The notes under the pieces were generated by a model. It did no database searches and was not told the DNA's origin. It was given only the letters and a program-made list of their open reading frames with translations. A DNA stretch of 64,000 bases from CAJXVA01 sp963761755 (GTDB taxonomy: Bacteria; Myxococcota_A; Polyangia; Nannocystales; Nannocystaceae): the NCBI GenBank assembly GCA_963761755.1, contig CAVXIC010000013.1, forward strand, positions 682,001-746,000, given 5' to 3'. The position numbers were made by a program, and so were the translations under genes. Positions 46,416 through 56,095 of the stretch are shown piece by piece (position 1 is the stretch's first letter; each line of letters opens with the position of its first letter).

Positions 46416-47979
46416 CTACCAGCGGTACGTGAACAGCAGCCGCGCCTCTTGCGAGTCCGCGAACGTGCCCTCGGCGAAGGCAGTTTCTTCGCGGCGGTTC
46501 TGGTAGACGGCGGAGGCGAAGAACACGTTGCGCCACAGGTAGACGTGCGCGGCGGTTCGCCACTGCGTCGACTGCAGCTGGCGCCTCAGGTCGGCCTGGA
46601 CGTCTTCGGGAGGGTCTTCGAAGTCCGTCGCGAGGAACTGTCCGAAGTCGCCCGCGAGCAGGATGCGCTTCTCCCAGGCGAGGAAGCCCAGCTGGATGTT
46701 GTAGGCGTTCTGGAAGTTCTTGAACTCCAGCTCGCGCTTTCCGGTAGTACTCGCCCTGCAGGTGGAAGCGCCAGTAGCGGAACACCGTCTGGGCGTTCCA
46801 GGCGGGGTAGCGCTCCTGCGCGCGCTGGTCGTACTTCACGCCACCGACCACGGCCAGCGTCATCGGGGACTTCGTGTACAGGAACGGCGTGTCCCAGCGG
46901 TTGTAGTAGCCGATCAGGTTGGACCAGATCCGGCCACCGACGGACCACGTGTAGCGGGTGTTGCCGTCGGGGAAGAACGTGCCGCCCAGGTTGCCGGCGA
47001 ATCGGCCCGAGCCGCCCGCTCCGAACGCGCGATACAGGAAGCGGCTCTTCGTGTCGATGGGACCACCGAACTCGAAGGCTGCGCCGTTGCCCTGCTCGAA
47101 GGCGTTGTAGAGGTAGAAGGCTTGGTCGACAAGCAGCCGCTTGTGGACCGAGCGAACGGGCTCGAGCGCGAGACCTCCGCCGCCGCTGTTGATGTTGAAG
47201 TAGTGCCCCTTCTTGCCGATCGGCACCTGGAACAGCGCGAAGGTGACCCGGTGCTTCTCGAGTCGCGAGCTGATGAGGAAGAACGAGTTTTGGATGAAGG
47301 GCATCTGGCCCAGCACCCGGAGCTGCAAGCTCTCGAACTCGGTGTTGAATTGCTCGTTCTCGAAGTTGTAGCCCAGCGCTTCGATCCGTCCGACCAGCGA
47401 GAGTCGGAAATCGTCCGGTGGGCTGGCAGATCGTAACCTGCGTGTCCAGACGGCAGCCGATGTCCTCGCAGTCGATGCGACCGTCGTCATCGTTGTCGAT
47501 GCCGTCCGAGCACAGGACGTTGGAGTTTTCGCCGAAGTTGTCGTCCTCGGCGATGACCGTCGGGACGGGCGAGGAGGCTCCGCCGGCGGCCCCAGCGATG
47601 GATCCTGACCCCGCCGCGGTGGATCCTCCGACGTCACCACCGGACATTTCGATGTCCCAAGAGCCGTAGCACGCGGTGCTGCCGTTGCAGTCATCGTCTT
47701 CGCAGTCGACGTAGCCGTCGGCGTCGTTGTCGATCGAGTCCTCGCAGCGCTCGGGCGTGTTCTCGGGCTCGCCGTCGGAGGCGCAGGCGGATCCTGCTTG
47801 CAGTCGCTGTCGCCGCAGTCGAAGACCAGATCCCCGTCGTTGTCCTGACCGTCGTCGCAGACGGTCTCCTTGGCCGCACCGTCGGGCGCGGCATCGGCGG
47901 CGAACCCGGTGAGGAACGTGAAGGCGAATACGACCGGCCCGAGCAGGCGCAGCAGTGTGGTGGAAGAGCAGAGCGTCAT
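46416..47979 (-). pseudogene. Outer-membrane barrel protein with three D-x-D-N-D repeats; three frameshifts
   Basis: Starts at ATG 47979 (signal peptide, then CDDGQDNDGDLVFDCGDSDC). Reading through needs single-base corrections near 47790 (one base missing), 47421 (extra base in a CCC run) and 46739 (extra A in AAA). The restored protein has repeats CEDSIDNDADGYVDCEDDDC and CSDGIDNDDDGRIDCEDIGC. A porin-like barrel follows (SLVGRIEALGYNFENEQF, FRYWRFHLQGEYYRK, ending LLFTYRW with a C-terminal aromatic). Last gene of a tight operon, 4 bp after the repeat lipoprotein gene. Gene decay or sequence error. Confidence 0.7.
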
Positions 47980-47983
47980 CGGA

Positions 47984-49442
47984 TTACTCGGAGTCGGAGT
48001 CGGAGTCGGGTTCGCCTGCCGGAGGGCGGGTCGGGCCCGTCCATTCGCAGACGCGGCCCTGGGTCGGGCACACGGTGACCGCGGGGTCGTAGGCACAGTC
48101 GAAGTCGTCGCAGTCGACGAACCCATCGAGGTCGTTGTCTTCGCCGTCACCGCAGGCCGTGTCGCCGCCTGCGCTTTCCTTGCAGGCGAACTGGGTCTCG
48201 AGGTCCTCGGCGCGAGAGCAGCTGAAGTCGGCACAGTCGATGAATCCGTTGCCATCGTTGTCGATGCCGTCGGTGCAGCGCTCGAAGCTGCTCTCTCCGA
48301 CCGTCTTGCAGTACGCGATGCTCTCCGGGGGTGGCACCTCTTCCGAGCTCGGTGCAGCCGCGGTCTTCGCAGTCGATGAAGGTGTTGTCATCGTTGTCGA
48401 TGCCGTCCGAACACTTCTCTTCCGTGTTCTCGGCGCGTTCGGCACATGCGGCGAAGATGGACTGGTCGTCGCTCATCGAGCAGCTGAAGTCAGCGCAGTC
48501 GATGAAGCCGTTGCCATCGTTGTCGATGCCGTCCGTGCACTTCTCCAGGGTGCTCTCCTGCTGCTCCTGGCAGAGGACGAAGACCTGCTGGTTCGACGAC
48601 ATCGAGCACCCGAAGTCCGCGCAGTCGGTGAACGAGTTCTGGTCGTTGTCGATGCCGTCGGAGCACTGCTCGAGGGTGTTCTCCTCTTCGGTCGGCTGGC
48701 CTCCGCACTCGAAGAAGCAGTCGATGGCGTCGTCACAGTCGACGAGCCCGTCTCCGTCGTTGTCGCGCCCGTCGTCGCAGCTCACGGCCTCGGTGCAGCT
48801 GGTGGCCTCGGCGCAGTCTTCCTCGTCGTCGCAGTCGATCAGGCCGTCCCTGTCGTTGTCGACGCCGTCATCGCAGAACGCGGCCTCATCGCAGGGGCCG
48901 ATGCCCGCGCAGTTCTCGTCGTCACAGTCGATGCCGTTGCCGAAGCGATCGTCGTTGTCGTTGTCGATCCCGTCGCTGCAGCGCTCTGGGGAGTTCTCCG
49001 AGCAGATATCGACGAACTTCGCGTTGCGACAGCCGAAGTCTTCGCAGTCGGCGAAGCCGTTCTGGTCGTTGTCGAGTCCGTCGCTGCACAGCTCGTTGGT
49101 GAACTCCAGCAGACAGCAGGTCTCGGCGATGTTCTGGCACTTGCGGTCGCCGCAGTCGAACTGGCCGTCGTTGTCGTTGTCGATGCGGTCGAAGCAGAGG
49201 TTGAAGTCGTCCTCCGGAGTGACGATGCCGTCATCGGAGACGATCTCGCCGCAGAGCACCGAGAACACCAGACACTCGGGATCCCGACAGTCGATGAGAC
49301 CGTCGAAGTCGTTGTCTTGGCCGTCTTGGCAGGCGAACTCGTCCACTTCGTAGCCGTAGACCGGCAGCGTGGGTGCCTGGCAGGACGCGACGCCCAGCGC
49401 GAGCAGGGCGCCGGCCGCCAGCAGCCGGGCTATTTGAGACAC
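47984..49442 (-). pseudogene. Lipoprotein with eleven D-x-D-N-D-x-D-G-x-x-D-C repeats; one frameshift
   Basis: GTG 49442; lipobox VASC (Cys21). About 485 residues made almost entirely of eleven repeats of the form C-x-D-G-x-D-N-D-x-D-G-x-x-D-C-x-D-x-x-C, nine before and two after a frameshift at about 48343 (extra base in a CC pair). The Asp spacing suggests calcium binding and the cysteines disulfides. It ends in PDSDSDSE. It overlaps the upstream nuclease gene by 13 bp and is followed after 4 bp by the barrel gene. Related to MopE-type repeats of surface proteins. Confidence 0.75.
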
Positions 49443-50384
49443 GAGGCCCGTCCTTCACCAAAGCGGCGCTTGAAGTCGACGTGAATCATGCAGGCCCCGT
49501 CGCTGCGGTGCTGCTCGCCGAACTTCCCCGCGTTGACGTAGTTGGAGAGCAGGTGCTGCTTGAAGGCCTCGCGGTCGTCCTTCGCTATTGACCGGTCGAC
49601 GTGGTGGAACTTGGCGAATCCGCGACCGCCGCCCGGAGCTGCTCGTCGGAGAGCCCCGCGATCCACGAGGACGCGACCGTATCGGACTTGAGCGCGGTCG
49701 TGACGGCATCCACGCCAGCGTCGTCGACCTCGAAGACGTTGTGGCAGACCTTGTCGCACTCGCTGTAGCGGTTGGTGTGCTTCCACTTCGCGGAGTGGCC
49801 GTCGTCGCTGGAGACCAATCGGTTGTAGGTGCCGTGGCCGTCGACGTCCTCTTCGACGCTGTGCAGCGAGGTGAGGATGAACTCGGGCACTCCGTGCGCC
49901 CACATGCCGCGGCGGTTGGCGATGGCGTCGCGCTGGGCCTCGACGAGTTCGGGCTTCGCCGGCTCGTCGTCGATGCTCATCGCGTGGGCGTACCCGCCCC
50001 GCACCAGCTCGGTCGCAAGGTCGGGGCACCACAGCAGCATGCGACCGTAGGTGTCGGTCTTGCTGGTCTCGCAGTTCCACACGCCCTTGCGCGCGTGCAG
50101 GGTGGCCATCTTGGCGATGACGTACATCTCCTTGGCCTCCAGTCCCCCCAGCTGTGCACCGCGCCGTAGGACTCGAGCGTGTTGTAGCCGGCCAGGCGAG
50201 CCTTGGTGCCCTGAAAGGAACCGCCGAGCACCCGGAAGCTATCTCCGTCGTTGAAGAAGACCGGCGTGGGTTTGCCGTTGATGAAGACCTTGGTCTGCGG
50301 TTCCTTGGCGTCGGCGCTGGGAGTGAGCAGCGCTGCGCCAGCGACCAGCAGGGCAGAGGCGAGTTTCCAGGTGCGGTGCGACAT
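49430..50384 (-). pseudogene. Secreted thermonuclease (SNase)-like protein; two frameshifts
   Basis: ATG 50384; signal peptide ending PSADA. SNase features: FFNDGDSFRVLG, KARLAGYNTLES (Arg35 and Glu43 equivalents; Asp40 position is Asn) and DTYGRMLLW (Arg87 equivalent). Frameshifts: a G run at 50144-50149 that needs one more base, and near 49620 (one base missing). The restored C terminus reads FKQHLLSNYVNAGKFG to GRASCLK. First gene of the nuclease / repeat lipoprotein / barrel operon. Confidence 0.75.
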
Positions 50385-50649
50385 GACGAACGGGGGCCCC
50401 GGGCCGCGGAGCCGCGCGCATCATGCGGGAAGGACCGCCCCGGAAACAACCGAAACTGGCACGCGAAAACGCCGCTCCACCGCGGGAGCGTCGCGTGCAG
50501 TTCCCCGCAGTTGCGGCTCTCGGAGCGCTCTGGCCCCGAATCGTCACCGAAACGTTTCATCGCCAGGCCGGGGATCGGTGGGTGGGCCCGCGGACCGCCT
50601 CTGCGGGCTTCGGCAGCTTTGGCCGTCCGCGCGCTACACTGCACCCCAC

Positions 50650-51516
50650 ATGGACGCGTTCGCAGGAAGGGTCGCAGTCATCACGGGGGCAGGAAGCGGG
50701 TTGGGACGGGCGCTCGCCCACCGGTTCGGGGATGCGGGGATGCGTCTGGTGCTCGCGGACATCGACGGGAGTCGGCTCAACGACGTCGGCGGCGAACTCG
50801 ACGACAAGGGCGTGACCGTCGCCACGCTGGTCACCGACGTGTCCAAGGGGAGTCAGGTGGAGGGACTCGCAGATTTTGCCTACGCGCACTTCGGCTGCGT
50901 CAACCTGCTGTGCAACAACGCCGGCGTCGCGGTGGTGGGTCCGGCGTGGGAGTGCACGCTCGCGGACTGGGAGTGGGCGATCGGCGTCAACCTGTGGGGG
51001 GTCGTGCACGGCCTTCGAGCGTTCTTGCCGCGCATGCTCGAGGCGGGTGAACCAGGGCACGTGGTCAACACCGCGTCCGCGGCGGGCATCCTGGCGCCAC
51101 CGCTGAGCAGCCCCTATGTTGCGACCAAGCACGCGGTGGTCGGCCTGACCGAGAGTCTCTACCACGACCTTCGCTTGCGGCAGTCGAAGGTCGGGTGCTC
51201 CGTGCTCGCGCCTGGCTTCGTGCAGACGAGAATCGCCGATTCGGAGTCGGTCCGCCCCGAGGAGCTCAAGAACCCCCGGCCGCCGACCAATCCCATGGTC
51301 GGGGAGGTCGGCTCCTACTACGCCAAGGAGGTCGCGCGGGGGATCCCGGCCGAAGCGGTCGCCGACGCGGTCCACGACGCGGTGTTCGAGGACCGATTCT
51401 ACGTCTTCACCCATCCGGGTATGAAGCCCGCGTACGAGGAGCGCTTCGCGCGTCTGCTCGACGGCAAGAACCCCAAGACCCGGCCCCTCGCGTCGTCGAT
51501 GGACGCCAAGGACTAG
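50650..51516 (+). CDS. Short-chain dehydrogenase/reductase
   Basis: 288 residues, intact. Cofactor motif TGAGSGLGRA, NNAGVAV, catalytic Ser in TASAAGIL and YVATK. The C-terminal extension (MKPAYEERFARLLDG) suits the SDR family related to bacterial 3-alpha/20-beta-type enzymes. NAD(P) specificity: an Asp-Ile-Asp after the second strand (LADID) favours NAD. Substrate unknown. Its stop shares CTAG with the stop of the convergent kinase-like gene. Confidence 0.88.
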   Translation: MDAFAGRVAVITGAGSGLGRALAHRFGDAGMRLVLADIDGSRLNDVGGELDDKGVTVATLVTDVSKGSQVEGLADFAYAHFGCVNLLCNNAGVAVVGPAWECTLADWEWAIGVNLWGVVHGLRAFLPRMLEAGEPGHVVNTASAAGILAPPLSSPYVATKHAVVGLTESLYHDLRLRQSKVGCSVLAPGFVQTRIADSESVRPEELKNPRPPTNPMVGEVGSYYAKEVARGIPAEAVADAVHDAVFEDRFYVFTHPGMKPAYEERFARLLDGKNPKTRPLASSMDAKD

Positions 51517-54429
51517 CCGCCGAGCTTGGCGTCGACCTTCTCGATGCGTCGCTGGCGGAAGCGACGCCCAGTTCGTCGGCCTCGACGTACTCGGACCGCG
51601 CGCTCGAGAAGCGCCCGAGCTTGAAGTAGGTGTCCCCGAGGAGCAGGCGATACTTGGCGTTGCCGGGTACCTTGCGGACGGCCTTCTCCAGCAACGACGC
51701 CGCCTGCCTGTAGTCGCCGCGGTTGAACGCGTCGTTCCCCTCGCTGGCCAATCGGACGCGGATCCGCCGGAGTTGCTCGAGGGCGAGGCGCTGCTCGAGT
51801 CCGGCTTGGGCCTGGGTTTGGGCTTGGGTTTGTCCGCAGCCGGCTTGGGCGTGGGCTCGTCCGCAGCCGGCTGGGGCTTCTTGGGCGCGCTCGCCTCGGG
51901 CGCGCTCGCCTCGGACTCGGGTTGCTCGGGCTCGGGTTGCTCGGGCTCGTCCGTGCCCGGTTCGTCCGTGCCTGGCTCCGGTTCGCGCGCCGGCGCCGGC
52001 TCTGGCTGCACCGCTGGCTCCGGCTCCACCGCGGCCGCGACCTGCTGCTCGTCGGCCGCGTCCTCCGGCTCGCTGAACTTGATCAGGCCATAGAGGACGG
52101 CTGCGAGGCCGACCGCGGTGCCCAGCCAGAGACCCCACGGCTTGCGGGGCACCTGGATGTCGTCGAAGTCGTCGGTGGGGACGGGGGCGTCGAGGTGCGC
52201 AGGGGCGGGGAGAGGAAGGTCAGCAGGCGCTTCGACCGGAGGCGGAGCCTCTTCGCGCGCGACGACGGGTACGGGAGCGGGAGCCGGCGTCTCGACCGCG
52301 GCCTCGGGCGGTTGCGGAGCGGGTGGCTCGGGCGCAGCGGGTTCGGGCTCCGGAGGGTGTGGAGCGGGGGCGTCGTCTGCCTCGCCGTCGTCGCTGGCCA
52401 AGGCCTCGAGCTCGGCGTCGGTCGGCGCCGGGCGAACCGGCACCACGGGTTCGTCCGGCGCGAACTCGTCGTCGGCCGAGTCCGGAGTTTCGTCGATCGG
52501 ACCCAAGCCCGTCGTGACCCAGGGGGTGGACTGCGGGAGGTTGAGGGGGCGGTCGTCCGTCGCAGGGCCGGGCGTTCCGGGCTCGGGCACCGCGGCAGGC
52601 GGGTCGCTGACGGGCGCAGGGGCGGGTGCGTCGATGGGTGGCGCCGGGATGTCGAGCTTGGCGATGGGGGGCGCCGGCACGTCGCGCTTGGCGATGGGCG
52701 GCGCCGGGATGGATGTCCCGACGGGGGGCGCGGGAATGGGTGTTCCGACGGGAGGCGCCGGAATGGACGCTCCGATGGGCGGCGCGGGAATGGATGTTCG
52801 GACCGGGGGCGCCGGAGCTGGGGGCTTGGCGGCGCTCGGTGTCGGGATGATCGGCGGCGCGACCGGATAGCGAACCGGAGGCCGCGGTGCCTGGCTCGGA
52901 CTCGGCGGTCGAACGAAGCCCGTCTGCGACACCACGCCACGCTTGACCACCGGCGCCGTCAACGATGGGCCGACCGGCTTGGGTACGGCCGGTCCGGGCG
53001 ATTGCATGTGCGCCGGTTTGGGGAACGCCTTGGCATTGGGCTGGGTGACCAGGTCCTCGATGTCCGCCGCAGGGGGCTTGGGCACCACCACTGGGCTGAT
53101 GGCCGTCACGGCGCTGTCGAACGCGTCGGCTTTGCTCGGCGCGGGCCGCTGGGGCTCGGGGGGGCTGACCGGGAATGAACGGCCCATCTGCGGCGGCGGC
53201 CGGTGCACGTGCAGCGGCTTGGTGCCCTCGGAGCGCGCGGGCTCGGGGATGCCCACGAACTTGGGCGGCGGCAGAGGCCTGGACGATCCCGAGCGCGGAG
53301 GCGGGATCGATAGCGGCTTGGTGTCGGGGCGGGGTGCTTCCTTCGGGACCCCGGCTGGGGACTTGGGTCGGCGGTTCGCGATGAGTTGCTTGCGCTTCTC
53401 CTCGACCGCAGCGGCGAGCACGTCGGCTTCGTCGATGGTAATCGGGCGGGACTCGGCGATCTCGACTTCGGACGCGACGCCGAGGTTCTTCTCCTCGCCT
53501 CGTTGTGCCTGCAGGCCGTGGAGGATGGCTTGCCTCCGCACTTCGTCCACGCGCGGCAGCGGGAGGTCGTCCCACGGCGTGTGAATGCCAGCGTCGATCT
53601 GGGCCAGGCAGAGCTCGGCCTCGAGCTCGGCCATGTCGGCGAAGCGGTCCTCGGCTTCCTTGGCCAAGCAGCGGTGAATGACCTCGATCAGCCCCTGAGG
53701 GGGAAGCCCCTTGGAGCGGAGCCGGGCCGCGATGGGCATGGGGTCCTCGATCGCGTGCCGGCGCGCCACGGCGACGGAGTTGCCGGTTCGGAACGGCGGA
53801 GACCCGGTGAGCATCGTGTAGCCGATGCAGCCGACGAGGTAGAGATCCTCCTTCTCGGAGCGCGACAGACCCAAGATGCGCTCGGGCGTCACGGGGTGCT
53901 GACCCGCGGCGATGTCGGGGATCGCGAGGTCCGCGTTCATCAAGCCCTGAAGCGCGAAGTCGGTGAGGACGACGGTGTCGGGTCGACCCTGCGCGCCGGT
54001 GAGCAACACGCTGCCGACGCTCAAGGCACCGTGCGCGACGCCAGCACGATGCGCGAGGCCCAGGGCGCGCACCACCTGCCGAAGAATCGCGAACACGCGG
54101 TTCGCCGGAAGCGCGCGGTTGCCGAGCTGCTGCGACAAGGCCGTCGCTTGCAAGAACTCGGTGATGACCGCAACGCGATCGTCGGCATACGGAACGACGT
54201 CGATGACCCCGTTGATGGACGCGTCCACGACGCCACCCAAGACGTTGGCCGTGGCCCGCGCAGCGTCGAGGTGGCCGGGGGTGAGCCGGCCCGCCGGATA
54301 CAGCAGCGTGAGCACCACGCGGTCCCCGGTCTCGCTGTCGACCGCGGAAAAGACGTCACCGAGCGGGTGGGACCAGCGCCGACCCCGGGTGCGGTACCGA
54401 GCCATCGATTCGCTGCCCGAATCGGGCAT
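51513..54429 (-). CDS. Protein-kinase-fold receptor lacking catalytic residues; C-terminal frameshifts
   Basis: Start uncertain: ATG 54429 chosen, 54405 and 54612 possible. Residues about 10-300 have the Ser/Thr kinase fold, but beta-3 reads DRVVLTLLYP (no Lys), HRD is replaced by VAHGALSVGS (no catalytic Asp) and DFG by DFA, so it is probably a pseudokinase. A roughly 450-residue Pro/Ala-rich linker, one transmembrane helix (WGLWLGTAVGLAAVLYGLI) and a Pro/Glu/Lys region follow. The TPR-like end (NDAFNRGDYRQAASLLEKAV to AKLGG) needs one-base shifts near 51750 and 51560. Confidence 0.65.
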
Positions 54430-54698
54430 GGCCCGTCGCACGGTCCGCTGGTCGTCCAATGGGTTCGGTCGCAGGTGCGTCTGCTGATCGTCCGTTGCGA
54501 CCGGGTCGAACGATGGTGGAGCGATGCGTGGCGAAGCCCGCCGGGTGTGCCGGAGGCCACCCGGTGGTGGTGGCGGTGGCGGAGCTTTGCTGCCGGGGCA
54601 ATCCGACGACAAGACACCCAGAGAGTCTCACAGACGGAGCCGCTCGTGCCGCAGCAATTTCAAGGACTCCCCCATTGTTGCTACGCTCGGGCTTGGAA

Positions 54699-55796
54699 AT
54701 GTTGCGCCTCGCAAAGTACAGGGCTGCCCGCGGTGCCGCGCTCGCTGCGGCATTTGCCGTCGTGGCGACCCCAGTTGGCACCGTGGCGGCAGCGCCCAAG
54801 AAGCCTCGGGTGGCCGTGATGCCGCTGCTCGTCGAGGGAGACGTGCCCGGCGAGGTCCGCTCCGACGCGAGAGACGACATTGCCGCGGCGCTCGAGTCGC
54901 GAAACTATGAAGTCGTCGACGGACGCCCGCCTGGCGCGAACTGTACGGATTATGAGTGCATCCACGGCGTTGCGGAGGAGGCGGATGCACAGTGGGTCAT
55001 CCAGCCCGCCCTCTCGACGATCGACCGCGACTACGGCATCGCGGTGCGGCTGTACGACGCGGCGGGCAACCTGAAGGTGAACGAAGAGTCGACCTGCGAG
55101 ATCTGCAGCTACGCGGATGCGGTCGAGGCTCTGGTTCGCGAGGCCACCGAGGTGAAGGAGCCGCTGCTCGCGTTCGTGGCGAACCCCTACGGCGACCGCG
55201 AACAAGCGGTCGAAGACGGAGGCGTGTCGAGACTGGCGATTCGCACCGACCCTCCCGGCGCGGTGGTGAAGGTCGACGGCGAGCGCATCGGCAAGACCCC
55301 GCTCGAGGTCGAGGTGGAGCCGGGCCTTCGAGATCTCGAGCTCTCCCTTCGCGACCACGATGGCATCGTCACGACCGTTCGCGCGCGCCGAGACGGCACC
55401 GAGCTGCTCGCGTACGATCTGGTCGAGAACAAGGGGGCGCAGACCCGTGCCTTGCGCATCACGGGGTGGACGTTCTCGATGCTCGGCGTCGGGCTGATCG
55501 GGGCTGGCGTCCCGCTCCTTGCCCTGGAGGAGGAGCCGGTCAAGCGCCGCTGCTCCGGCGACAACATCGACTTCAACGGCACCTGCAGGTATCGGTATGA
55601 CACGCTGCTGCCCGGAGCCCTGCTCACGGGCTTTGGCATCGCCGCGCTGCTCACCGGGATCACCACCGGCGTGATCGCGGCCGCGCGTCGCAACAAGGGA
55701 GCGTCCAAGAGCCCGATCGACTCCATGGACGAAGACACGATCTCGGTGCGGCCGCTCATCGGACCCACGAGCGCGGGCGTGAGGGTGAGGTTCTGA
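54699..55796 (+). CDS. PEGA-domain membrane protein
   Basis: 365 residues from ATG 54699 (earlier starts in frame look spurious). Signal peptide (AAFAVVATPVGTVAAA), a domain like the N-terminal part of TolB-type/CsgG-like proteins (KPRVAVMPLLVEGDVPGEV), a PEGA domain (about 172-240, IRTDPPGAVVKVDGERIGKTP) and two transmembrane helices near 248-270 and 305-330. Divergent from the kinase-like gene; kinase-PEGA pairing is common in myxobacteria. Role unknown. Its stop overlaps the next start (TGATG). Confidence 0.75.
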   Translation: MLRLAKYRAARGAALAAAFAVVATPVGTVAAAPKKPRVAVMPLLVEGDVPGEVRSDARDDIAAALESRNYEVVDGRPPGANCTDYECIHGVAEEADAQWVIQPALSTIDRDYGIAVRLYDAAGNLKVNEESTCEICSYADAVEALVREATEVKEPLLAFVANPYGDREQAVEDGGVSRLAIRTDPPGAVVKVDGERIGKTPLEVEVEPGLRDLELSLRDHDGIVTTVRARRDGTELLAYDLVENKGAQTRALRITGWTFSMLGVGLIGAGVPLLALEEEPVKRRCSGDNIDFNGTCRYRYDTLLPGALLTGFGIAALLTGITTGVIAAARRNKGASKSPIDSMDEDTISVRPLIGPTSAGVRVRF

Positions 55797-56095
55797 TGGC
55801 CCTGCGAATCCGTCTGGGATGTGTCCTCTCGCTCTCGACGACCCTGCAGGTGGGGTGCATCGAGGAGAACCCGTTCTTCATGGAGACCGACGCTCCCACC
55901 TCGACCGGGTTCGACGCGCCCGACGATACGACCGGCGGGGACGACGCTTCGGGCACGTCCACGACGACCACCAGCTCGACGGAGCCGGGCACCAGTACCA
56001 GCAGCTCTGGCGGTTCGGCTGCTTCGAGCAGTGGGTCGAGCAGCGGCTCGAGCGGTGATGGCTCGAGCAGCAGCAGCACCAGCGCGGCTACATGA
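55796..56095 (+). CDS. Short Ser-rich lipoprotein stub
   Basis: 99 residues; lipobox QVGC (Cys21). After IEENPFFMETDAPTSTG the rest is a Ser/Thr/Gly linker ending in SSSSSTSAAT, with no folded domain. Other lipoproteins in the window with this linker carry a module after it, so the 3' part may have been lost. Translationally coupled to the PEGA gene (TGATG). Its end overlaps the convergent carbamoyltransferase gene by 8 bp. Confidence 0.7.
   Translation: MALRIRLGCVLSLSTTLQVGCIEENPFFMETDAPTSTGFDAPDDTTGGDDASGTSTTTTSSTEPGTSTSSSGGSAASSSGSSSGSSGDGSSSSSTSAAT

Noticed and set aside
44995..48255. A single 1086-codon minus-strand frame
   Set aside because: It is mostly the antisense of the L,D-transpeptidase gene plus out-of-frame pieces of the repeat-barrel and repeat-lipoprotein genes. 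Only the part from about 46740 to 47420 is real coding sequence in that frame.
48147..49484. Regularly spaced repeats that could suggest a CRISPR array
   Set aside because: The period follows the protein repeat C-x-D-G-x-D-N-D; there are no conserved direct repeats with unique spacers and no cas genes.
50385..50649. TGGCACG in the gap upstream of the SDR gene as a sigma-54 promoter
   Set aside because: No TTGC element at the required spacing.
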